A stretch of 5,109 bases of DNA from CAZHPA01 sp964533945 (lineage in GTDB: Bacteria; Bacillota; Clostridia; Lachnospirales; WRBF01), in contig CAZHPA010000063.1 in assembly GCA_964533945.1 (NCBI GenBank), positions 1 to 5,109 of the forward strand. The letters are read 5' to 3'. This document shows positions 1 through 5,109 of this stretch, piece after piece (within the stretch, counting starts at the first letter, position 1; the number at the start of each line of letters is the position of its first letter). The notes under the pieces were generated by a model that ran no database searches, was not told the DNA's origin, and saw only the letters and a program-made list of their open reading frames with translations. The position numbers and the translations under genes were made by a program.

Positions 1-1480
1 CTAATAGGAGCGCAGAAGCTGCTGTAGCATAAGCTGCAGCCATTGATGTTCCATCTGCAAATTCATATTTATTTTCAGGCACTATTGAATATATTTGCTG
101 CCCAGGCGCTGCTAATGTTACTGTTTGACCATAATTTGACCTTTCAGCCAAAGCTCCTAAATTATTAATAGAAGCAACCGAAATTACATTAGAAAGATTA
201 AAGGCTGCAGGATAAATTTCTTTTGAACTACCATTATTACCAGCTGCACAAACAAATAAAATATCAGAATTTGACTGCATTATATCCTTAAGTATAGGAT
301 TATAAATATCGCTACCCCAACTACAGTTTATTATTTTAACGCCTTTTTCTTTAGCATATTCAATAGCTGCTATTGCATCAGAAGTATAACCGTAACCATC
401 TTGAATAAATTTTAATGGCATAATTTTTGCGTTTTGAGCTATACCTTTAAAATTATTTTCGCTATTTCCTGCAATTATACCAGAAACTAAAGTTCCGTGT
501 GCTGCATCGCCTTCATCAAATACAGTGTCGTCCATATTTACAAAGTCGTAACCTTGTACTGTTTTATTGATTAGGTTTTTGTGTGTTGTATCTATACCCG
601 TATCAAGCACTGCAACCGTAACATCTGAAAAAGTATAATTTTGTTCGAAAATTGGTAATAAGTTAATGTCTGCGCCTTCTGTTCCTTTAACTCCATTTAT
701 AGCTTGTCCGCTATTTTTTATAGCCCATTGATAATCTGTATTAATTTCTATAGGATTATCCGAAGGATTTACTAGTTGTTCAGTGTCTTCTTCGCTATGC
801 GTATTGTTAATATTAGTATTTTCTTCAACATTTGTTTCAGAATTAGCTTCAAGTTTAGTTTCGGATTCATTAAAATTTACTTCACCATTAATGCCTTCTG
901 TTTCTGTATTAGTGTTGGCATTATCATTATGAATATCTTCTTCAATCGTTTCATGCGTTAATATGTAATCTTTTTGAACGTATTCAATACTGCTGTCGCT
1001 TTTAATTGTCGCAATGATGCTTTCTATATTTTCATCTGATTCTATGGAAACAGAAGCAATATTTAACTTATTGGTTACTTTTTTAGCTTTAAGCTTCTTT
1101 ACAGACTTTCCAGCTGTTTTTAGCTTTGTTTTTATTAATTGCTCGACTTCGGCTTCTTTTTTGCCTTCTTTAAATTTTATAAGAATTGTTTCGTCTTTTC
1201 TAGCTTTAAAAGTGTTGCTTGATTCGCTCTTAATATTTTCCGGCTGCGCGTCACTGGACGTAAATTCAGTTTTTATAGCTGATTCAGTTTCATTGTTTTG
1301 CGCTGCTTCAATTGTTGATTTGGTAACTACTAATAAGTCGTTTTTAAGTTCGCTATTGCTTCTTTCGCTTTGGTTTTTGTAATTATCATTTGCAAATATT
1401 GTTATTGAATAATTTGGTAAGCATGTTGCAATAATTACAAATACCATAAGTTTTGCAATAAGTGTTTTAAGTTTATGCAT
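1..1480 (-). CDS. Secreted subtilisin-family (S8) serine protease, 3' end beyond window
   Basis: Reading the minus strand from ATG at 1480 gives 493 open codons to the window edge, so the C-terminus is missing. The start is set by AGGAGGA at 1491-1497, 10 nt upstream. Residues 1-30 look like a signal peptide (Lys-rich start, hydrophobic core, IFA|ND cleavage). Residues 94-173 resemble a subtilase prodomain (ETILIKFKEG near 97, EYVQKDYI at its end). Residues 176-245 are an acidic Asn/Glu/Thr-rich linker. The catalytic domain starts near W252 (QWAIKNSGQ, GADIN). Triad: D293 in VAVLDTGID, H328 in AAHGTLVSGIIAG, S479 in GTSMA; oxyanion Asn N415 in CAAGNNG. All catalytic residues are present, so an active extracellular endopeptidase is expected. 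Oddity: after S479 the motif reads MAAAYATA, lacking the usual Pro and Gly of GTSMAxPHVAG. It is third in the operon. Substrate unknown; family assignment is very secure. Confidence 0.95.
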   Translation of the reverse strand, partial: MHKLKTLIAKLMVFVIIATCLPNYSITIFANDNYKNQSERSNSELKNDLLVVTKSTIEAAQNNETESAIKTEFTSSDAQPENIKSESSNTFKARKDETILIKFKEGKKEAEVEQLIKTKLKTAGKSVKKLKAKKVTNKLNIASVSIESDENIESIIATIKSDSSIEYVQKDYILTHETIEEDIHNDNANTNTETEGINGEVNFNESETKLEANSETNVEENTNINNTHSEEDTEQLVNPSDNPIEINTDYQWAIKNSGQAINGVKGTEGADINLLPIFEQNYTFSDVTVAVLDTGIDTTHKNLINKTVQGYDFVNMDDTVFDEGDAAHGTLVSGIIAGNSENNFKGIAQNAKIMPLKFIQDGYGYTSDAIAAIEYAKEKGVKIINCSWGSDIYNPILKDIMQSNSDILFVCAAGNNGSSKEIYPAAFNLSNVISVASINNLGALAERSNYGQTVTLAAPGQQIYSIVPENKYEFADGTSMAAAYATAASALLL

Positions 1481-1498
1481 AATATCGTATTCCTCCTA

Positions 1499-1939
1499 TT
1501 AATTAGTACAAAATCCTACGTATGCAGTACCATTTATTTTTCCGTTAAATTTTATAACGCTTAAAGTACCACTAAATTCTTTGCCAACTTCTAATTCTTT
1601 GTTTAGCTTAAACTTTATTAATCCATTTGAATGTGATAATATTTCTAAATCTGTGCCATTAATTTTACCTACCGTACTATCTAAACTTGCCGTTTGTGCT
1701 GCAAAATCTATCAATTGAAGCTCATTTGGGTTGTAGGATACTGAAAACACTTTATCTTTTATTGAGCCGACGTTATTTACAGAAAAAAAGAAATTAGAAG
1801 ATTCGCCAATACTTACCTTTGAATCTATGCATATAATTTCAAATTCACTGCTTGTTTCTGCAAAAGCAGTTTCAAATATAATAGCATTAAAGCTAAAAAG
1901 AACTGATATTAATAAAAAAACTTTAATAATTGATTTCAA
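1499..1939 (-). CDS. Small secreted protein with predicted cohesin-like beta-sandwich domain
   Basis: This 146-residue protein has a signal peptide (Lys at 2 and 6, hydrophobic core, A-F-A cleavage after residue 27), leaving a mature chain of about 119 residues. Residues 34-146 form one compact, beta-rich domain. The stretch VSYNPNELQLIDF near 67-79, then VGKINGTDLEI, IKFKL and FSGTLSVIKF, follows the pattern of cohesin-like domains, as I recall them from clostridial cell-surface proteins; no search was possible. No dockerin, LPXTG, lipobox or transmembrane anchor is visible. Cys37 and Cys144 lie in the predicted first and last strands and might pair. The start is TTG, forced because the chain has no other Met and because AAAGGAGG sits 8 nt upstream. 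It lies between two S8 protease genes with 14- and 18-nt gaps. Role unknown: partner, anchor, substrate or inhibitor of the proteases are all possible. Confidence 0.88.
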   Translation of the reverse strand: MKSIIKVFLLISVLFSFNAIIFETAFAETSSEFEIICIDSKVSIGESSNFFFSVNNVGSIKDKVFSVSYNPNELQLIDFAAQTASLDSTVGKINGTDLEILSHSNGLIKFKLNKELEVGKEFSGTLSVIKFNGKINGTAYVGFCTN

Positions 1940-1947
1940 GCTAAAAA

Positions 1948-1955
1948 CCTCCTTT
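1948..1955 (-). promoter_or_regulatory. Ribosome binding site that fixes the TTG start of the small secreted protein
   Basis: AAAGGAGG on the minus strand, 8 nt before TTG at 1937-1939. Its first two bases belong to the TAA stop codon (1954-1956) of the upstream protease, so ribosomes finishing that gene end on the next binding site. This supports translational coupling and justifies the non-ATG start. Confidence 0.85.
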
Positions 1956-4698
1956 ATTTATCAGTTGCTACTGATATAGTTATATACCCTTTTTTTACAT
2001 TGCTGCCGTCTATAATTGGAATCTTATATGAAACAATTTGACCTTTATCGTCATAATTAGGCTCTCTTTCCATACTGACCGAATATTGGGAACCATAAAT
2101 TAATTTAACATGATACTTTGCAGTATCAAATAAAGATGTATCCCCAAAAAAAACAGCGGTTAATCTTGCTTTTGCAGCCCCATAATTATTTCCCCTATAT
2201 CTTATGTAATACGTAGTGCCTGCTGTTAGCTTTGTTACTATTTGAGAGAAATTAGTTCCATTGTAGTCGTTATTGTACGCTAAGCGTTTTGTTAAAAGCT
2301 GATCGGAGTAAATTTCTAAATATGTATCAGATGCTGTACCATTACCGCCATATGGACTTGTTGTAAATGCATAGAAATCCGTTAATGTTGGAGTAAATTT
2401 ATATACAACAAACCTGTCTGCCTTAATATCTATATCTTGAGGCGAATTTATGTTTAAGATTAAATATTGTTTTACAATGTTTAATCTTGCTTGAAGTGCT
2501 GTTGTTGTATTGTAGTGTCTTAATTTGATGTAGTATGGAGTATTAGCGTTTAGGCTATATGAAATACATGAAAATGCAGTACCATCATAATCATCATTAT
2601 AGGCTATTCTGGTAGTTAAGTTTTTATCTGAATACAATTCAAGAAAAGTATCATTCGAACCACTTGTACCACCATATTGATTTGTAAATATTCTGTAGGT
2701 TTGTGTAGTTTCGGGTACAAATTTATAAACAACATTTTGTCCTGCCGGCATGCTTACATCTTTGTAACCTTCATATATTTGTCCGTAGTCTTGTTCAGCT
2801 ACTTTTGTAATTAGCAAACCTGCATATGTTGAGTACCATATACTACCAACTGCCCGTATGTCATATAGTGTATTAGCTACAAAGTTTAATTCTACTTCAA
2901 TATAATTTTCATTACAAACATTATAAAGCGAGCCTAATACATTTGAAGATATTTGAAATGAGCTTGTCATATCCGCTGCGTCAGAGTCTATATAAGCTTC
3001 AACTTTATATTTGCCTGTTTCTGGAGGAATAAAATTAAACATTACACCTCCTCTGTCAGAATAACCTGAAGCAGTAACACCTAACTGCACCGAAATTTGC
3101 ATTAAATTCACAACAGAATCTTCATCACTAGCATACTTTGTTTGAATTTCTTCATGGAACAAATTTATGGCATCTTGAAATGACTGTTTAAGTGCATCAA
3201 ATTGTTCAGATTTAGACGAATAAAAAGAATTGATTTGTTCATTCAGAGCTAGGTTTTCCTCTTTCACTTTTGAATTTAATTTTAATTCTTCCGGAAGCTC
3301 GTGAAGCTTTAAATCTTGCAAAGTAAGTTCTTCTAATTTTTTACTAATTCTTTTTGATAATTCTACGTCATTATTGTTATAAGCAACATTAGCGTATTGC
3401 TTAAGAGTTTCTTTGTAAACGTTTAGTATTTTATCGGTTTGAACTATATTAAATGCTGAATTTTCTTCATCAACATTTACAGGAAAAACAGGACCATTTA
3501 TTACGTTAGTAGCCTTTGCTATATTAACTACCCCATAGCCATAATAATTTTTATTTCCAAGATAAGTTGCAGTTTCATAAATTTTATTGATTAATTCAGA
3601 AGAAGTGACATCTTTATTTTTGCTTTTTAGTGCTGCAAATGCACCTGTTACGTGAGGCGTTGCCATTGAAGTACCAGACATTGTTGCGTATTCACCATCA
3701 TTTGTTAAGCTAACAACCTCTACGCCAGGTGCAACAATATCTATTCCATTTTCTTGAGAATTTCTACTTGAAAAGCTTGCTATTTTATAATTTTCATCTA
3801 CTGCTCCAACTGAAATAACTTCAGGATATTTTGCAGGATATGTAATTGTATTTATGCCATTTCCTTGGTTACCAGCAGCAGCAACAATTATTATTCCAGC
3901 ATTATTAGCTTGCAAAATTGCTTCATGCAATGCTTTGCTGTTATAAGTTCCCCCAAGGCTCATATTAACAATATCAATATTGTTATCAATCGCCCATTCT
4001 AATGCCTCAATAATATTGCTATAGCTTCCGTTTCCGTATTTATCCATTACTTTTACAGCATAAATTTCAGAATTAGGTGCTACGCCTACAACGCCAACTT
4101 TATTGTCTTTTGCAGCAATTATACCTGCCACATGTGTACCATGACCGTTATCATCAGCATAGCTTGTTGTATAATCAACAAATGAAATACCGCCTTTTAT
4201 AGCAATGTCTTCATGGTTGGAAACTCCCGTATCCAATATAGCAACTTTAACCTTTTTACCATCATATTTTTTAAATGTTTGATCTGCTCCGATATTAGTT
4301 ATACCATATGAAATGATTTGAGAATTGCTTTTAGCCTTTTTTGCTGTTTCTGTTGTTTTATCGAATTCTCCTACTGACAATGTTTTTGCTTCAAAATCTA
4401 ATTCAACATATTCAACATCATTATCACTTTCAAGCTGTTTTGCTTGCACATCAGATAAAGCAACAGAAATAGTTGTTTGTTTCTTGTAATTTTTCTTAAC
4501 ATTCTTAGCATTAGAAGAATTGCGAGTAAACTTTTCCTTGCCGGTTTGATTTTTAAACTTAACTATGTACGTTTTGGCACTTGACTCTTTTTCAACAAGC
4601 TTTTCATCTGCATACACATTAGGCGTTACTAATAAAACCACTAATGCAATTACTTGAAGAAAAATTAAAACTGTTTTAGCCTTTTGGCTTTTTGGCAT
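1954..4698 (-). CDS. Secreted multidomain subtilisin-family (S8) serine protease with PPC-like C-terminal modules
   Basis: Complete 914-residue extracellular endopeptidase. ATG at 4698 is preceded by AAAAGGAGG (4709-4717) with a 10-nt spacer. Domains in order: signal peptide 1-30 (VYA|DE); inhibitor I9-type prodomain about 42-104 (TYIVKFKN to DVEYVELDFEAK), which in this family folds the enzyme and is cleaved off; catalytic domain about 128-400. Triad: D156 in VAILDTGV, H186 in NGHGTHVAG, S344 in SGTSMATPHVTG; oxyanion Asn N277 in AAAGNQG. All are intact, so it should be active. Residues 405-525 are a charged, predicted helical stretch that subtilases usually lack. Residues about 530-632, 646-745 and 754-850 are three PPC-like beta-sandwich modules, the last two clearly repeats of each other; such modules often help secretion, folding or substrate binding. 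Residues 851-914 form a short unassigned beta-rich tail. No LPXTG or SLH anchor is seen, so release into the medium is likely. First gene of the operon. Natural substrate unknown. Confidence 0.97.
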   Translation of the reverse strand: MPKSQKAKTVLIFLQVIALVVLLVTPNVYADEKLVEKESSAKTYIVKFKNQTGKEKFTRNSSNAKNVKKNYKKQTTISVALSDVQAKQLESDNDVEYVELDFEAKTLSVGEFDKTTETAKKAKSNSQIISYGITNIGADQTFKKYDGKKVKVAILDTGVSNHEDIAIKGGISFVDYTTSYADDNGHGTHVAGIIAAKDNKVGVVGVAPNSEIYAVKVMDKYGNGSYSNIIEALEWAIDNNIDIVNMSLGGTYNSKALHEAILQANNAGIIIVAAAGNQGNGINTITYPAKYPEVISVGAVDENYKIASFSSRNSQENGIDIVAPGVEVVSLTNDGEYATMSGTSMATPHVTGAFAALKSKNKDVTSSELINKIYETATYLGNKNYYGYGVVNIAKATNVINGPVFPVNVDEENSAFNIVQTDKILNVYKETLKQYANVAYNNNDVELSKRISKKLEELTLQDLKLHELPEELKLNSKVKEENLALNEQINSFYSSKSEQFDALKQSFQDAINLFHEEIQTKYASDEDSVVNLMQISVQLGVTASGYSDRGGVMFNFIPPETGKYKVEAYIDSDAADMTSSFQISSNVLGSLYNVCNENYIEVELNFVANTLYDIRAVGSIWYSTYAGLLITKVAEQDYGQIYEGYKDVSMPAGQNVVYKFVPETTQTYRIFTNQYGGTSGSNDTFLELYSDKNLTTRIAYNDDYDGTAFSCISYSLNANTPYYIKLRHYNTTTALQARLNIVKQYLILNINSPQDIDIKADRFVVYKFTPTLTDFYAFTTSPYGGNGTASDTYLEIYSDQLLTKRLAYNNDYNGTNFSQIVTKLTAGTTYYIRYRGNNYGAAKARLTAVFFGDTSLFDTAKYHVKLIYGSQYSVSMEREPNYDDKGQIVSYKIPIIDGSNVKKGYITISVATDK
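2149..2439 (-). repeat. PPC-like module 3 of the first protease (repeat copy B)
   Basis: This encodes residues 754-850 of the 914-residue protease. It shares with copy A an ordered set of motifs: VVYKF, YGG, SDTYLEIYSD, LT.R.AYN.DY.GT.FS, then an L-A-x-T-x-YYI strand. The repetition is at protein level; the DNA has diverged, which suggests an old duplication. Asp/Asn-rich YNNDYNG may be a metal or ligand loop (inference). Confidence 0.8.
2464..2763 (-). repeat. PPC-like module 2 of the first protease (repeat copy A)
   Basis: This encodes residues 646-745. The order VVYKF, YGG, NDTFLELYSD, LTTRIAYNDDYDGT, then NANTPYYIKLR matches copy B residue for residue at many places. The pattern of an Asp before a strand, an acidic turn and a closing YYI strand is that of bacterial pre-peptidase C-terminal (PPC-like) sandwiches. 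Confidence 0.8.
2803..3111 (-). repeat. Degenerate PPC-like module 1 of the first protease
   Basis: This encodes residues about 530-632. VMFNFIPPETGKYKVEAY aligns with VVYKFVPETTQTYRIFT of copy A, and the closing ANTLYDIRA strand aligns with ANTPYYIKL. The middle acidic turn and YGG motif are lost. I read it as an older, degenerate copy of the same module; this is less secure than the pairing of copies A and B. Confidence 0.5.
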
Positions 4699-4736
4699 AC
4701 TTTGTTAGCCTCCTTTTAATTTTTATTAATTTAAGC

Positions 4737-4787
4737 AAGATATTTTATAAGTTTCGGTTTTTTCATCAAAACTTATTTAAATATCTT
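4737..4787 (-). promoter_or_regulatory. Leader hairpin in the 5' untranslated region of the protease operon
   Basis: On the minus strand AAGATATTTAAATAAGTTT (4769-4787) pairs with AAACTTATAAAATATCTT (4737-4754). This gives 9 plus 8 base pairs separated by a 2x1 internal loop, closed by a 14-nt loop. It would begin about 7 nt after the predicted transcription start and ends 19 nt before the ribosome binding site, so it does not hide that site. No U-run follows, which argues against a terminator. A 5' stem-loop of this kind can stabilise mRNA; the aprE (subtilisin) leader of Bacillus subtilis is a known case. As DNA the dyad could instead be an operator. Confidence 0.7.
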
Positions 4788-4800
4788 AAGCTTTAAGGGT

Positions 4801-4829
4801 ATAATACTTAATTTTAACCTAAGTGTCAA
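4801..4829 (-). promoter_or_regulatory. Sigma-A-type promoter of the protease operon
   Basis: The minus strand carries a perfect -35 hexamer TTGACA (4824-4829), an ideal 17-bp spacer and a -10 hexamer TATTAT (4801-4806) with one departure from TATAAT. Transcription should start near 4794, leaving a leader of about 96 nt before the first protease start codon. An AT-rich stretch with a T7 run lies upstream of the -35. No other credible promoter is seen between this point and the left edge, consistent with one transcript for all three genes. Confidence 0.85.
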
Positions 4830-4844
4830 CGACTATTTACGACA
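4829..4844 (-). promoter_or_regulatory. Possible regulator site: GTCGT direct repeats, Spo0A-box-like
   Basis: GTCGT occurs at 4839-4843 and again at 4829-4833 on the minus strand. The start-to-start spacing is 10 bp, about one helical turn, and the second copy runs into the -35 hexamer. The upstream copy sits in TGTCGTA, one base from the TGNCGAA core of the Spo0A box. Position and spacing suit an activator at a sigma-A promoter, but the motif is short and chance is a real alternative. Confidence 0.25.
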
Positions 4845-4911
4845 AAAAAATTGCAATATATTTGTAGATAATTTATATTAAGGAATTTTTTAGAATAATA
4901 ATGTAGACTTA

Positions 4912-5058
4912 GAACCTGTTCAAATTCTCCTCAATAGCAGTCCGACAAAAGCAAGAACTATCATTTGCAAGCTTGTCTCAAGCTTACGTTCGCAATTCTT
5001 CCATAGTCTACGATATTTTTCCAACCAAGCAAAGCTTCTTTCTACAATCCAACGCTTA
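4912..5058 (-). mobile_element. IS5-family insertion sequence remnant (3' end)
   Basis: The element's end appears to be at 4912, where GAACCTGTTCA reads inward directly after CTTA (4908-4911). The transposase stop codon lies 8-10 bases inside this end, an economical layout typical of compact IS5-family elements. The rest of the element is missing: at 5058 the transposase frame is broken by another IS-like end. The remnant lies 83 bp upstream of the operon promoter and does not supply its -35 or -10. Confidence 0.75.
4920..5057 (-). pseudogene. IS5-family DDE transposase, C-terminal fragment (45 codons)
   Basis: From AAG at 5057 to TGA at 4920-4922 the minus strand encodes 45 residues beginning KRWIVERSFAWLEKYRRLWK and ending GLLLRRI. 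The RW-VER-FAWL-RRL signature is the C-terminal catalytic block of IS5-family transposases; the Glu of VER is the expected last acidic residue of the DDE triad. In related proteins, as I recall, an LP pair precedes KRW. Here the frame upstream instead hits TGA at 5067-5069 after three unrelated codons, so the gene is cut exactly before KRW. No start codon or N-terminal half is in the window; it cannot be functional as seen here. Confidence 0.85.
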
Positions 5059-5109
5059 GAGCTTGTTCATAATCTAGCTAACCTTAAAAATATATAGTAT
5101 AGTTATATA
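5059..5109. mobile_element. Probable end of a second, related insertion sequence (continues past window)
   Basis: GAGCTTGTTCATAATCT from 5059 follows CTTA and matches the first element's end (17 of 21 bases when CTTAGA is included), in the same orientation, then diverges. It begins exactly where the first transposase frame breaks. The remaining 30 bases are nearly pure A/T. One minus-strand frame is open from the edge to TAG at 5074-5076 (11 codons), which could be a transposase tail but is too short to assign. A non-autonomous element is the alternative. Confidence 0.5.

Noticed and set aside
776..961. Plus-strand open frame of 61 codons, Phe/Ile-rich, membrane-like
   Set aside because: It is antisense to the acidic Asn/Glu linker of the same protease; complementing GAA and AAT codons yields Phe and Ile codons. 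No ribosome binding site or homology is seen.
1014..1382. Plus-strand open frame of 122 codons, Leu/Ser/Phe-rich
   Set aside because: It lies antisense to the prodomain region of the second S8 protease, which has a continuous frame, signal peptide, ribosome binding site and full catalytic triad on the minus strand. The plus-strand frame has no binding site and its hydrophobic composition is the mirror of a Glu/Lys/Asn-rich gene.
1..1480. The second protease is a dead or frameshifted pseudogene
   Set aside because: The frame is open for all 493 visible codons and the Asp, His, Asn and Ser catalytic residues are all present. The lack of a stop is due to the window edge.
4737..4787. Rho-independent terminator
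   Set aside because: The stem is AT-rich and no U-run follows it on either strand. It sits between a good promoter and the first ribosome binding site, so a leader element fits better.
4912..4922. Promoter donated by the insertion sequence to the protease operon
   Set aside because: The operon has its own TTGACA-17-TATTAT promoter 83 bp away, outside the element, so no IS-derived promoter is needed.
5091..5109. Palindrome-like TATATA...TATATA run at the right edge as an operator or origin element
   Set aside because: It is almost pure A/T, the match between arms is imperfect, and it is cut by the window edge; chance in AT-rich sequence explains it.

Overview
The window is AT-rich, with strong AGGAGG-type ribosome binding sites, a clean sigma-A-type promoter and Gram-positive signal peptides. 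It looks like the chromosome of a low-GC Firmicute, most likely a member of the Clostridia. The species cannot be named from this sequence.

Layout, read in the direction of transcription (minus strand, right to left). At the right edge (4912-5109) lies insertion-sequence debris: the last 45 codons of an IS5-family transposase, cut at its upstream side by what looks like the end of a second, related element. Positions 4845-4911 hold nothing I recognise. A well-formed promoter (4801-4829) follows, then a roughly 95-nt leader carrying a 17-bp hairpin (4737-4787). Next come three tightly packed genes: a complete 914-residue secreted subtilisin-family (S8) protease (1954-4698), a 146-residue secreted protein with a predicted cohesin-like beta-sandwich (1499-1939, TTG start), and a second, different S8 protease (1-1480) that runs off the left edge after residue 493. 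The gaps between the genes are 14 and 18 nt (counted between stop and start codons), and each upstream stop codon overlaps or abuts the next ribosome binding site. The three are therefore very probably one operon and translationally linked.

How they may work together (inference): all three products have signal peptides and should act outside the cytoplasmic membrane. The two proteases differ in prodomain, active-site surroundings and accessory parts. The first carries a helical segment and three PPC-like beta-sandwich modules. The second carries a long acidic Asn/Glu/Thr-rich linker between prodomain and catalytic domain and an unusual GTSMAAAYATA serine motif. The small protein encoded between them could be a partner, substrate, anchor or inhibitor of either protease. 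The sequence does not say which.

The second protease is open to the window edge and is the true content of 1-1480. Plus-strand open frames in that stretch are shadows of it.
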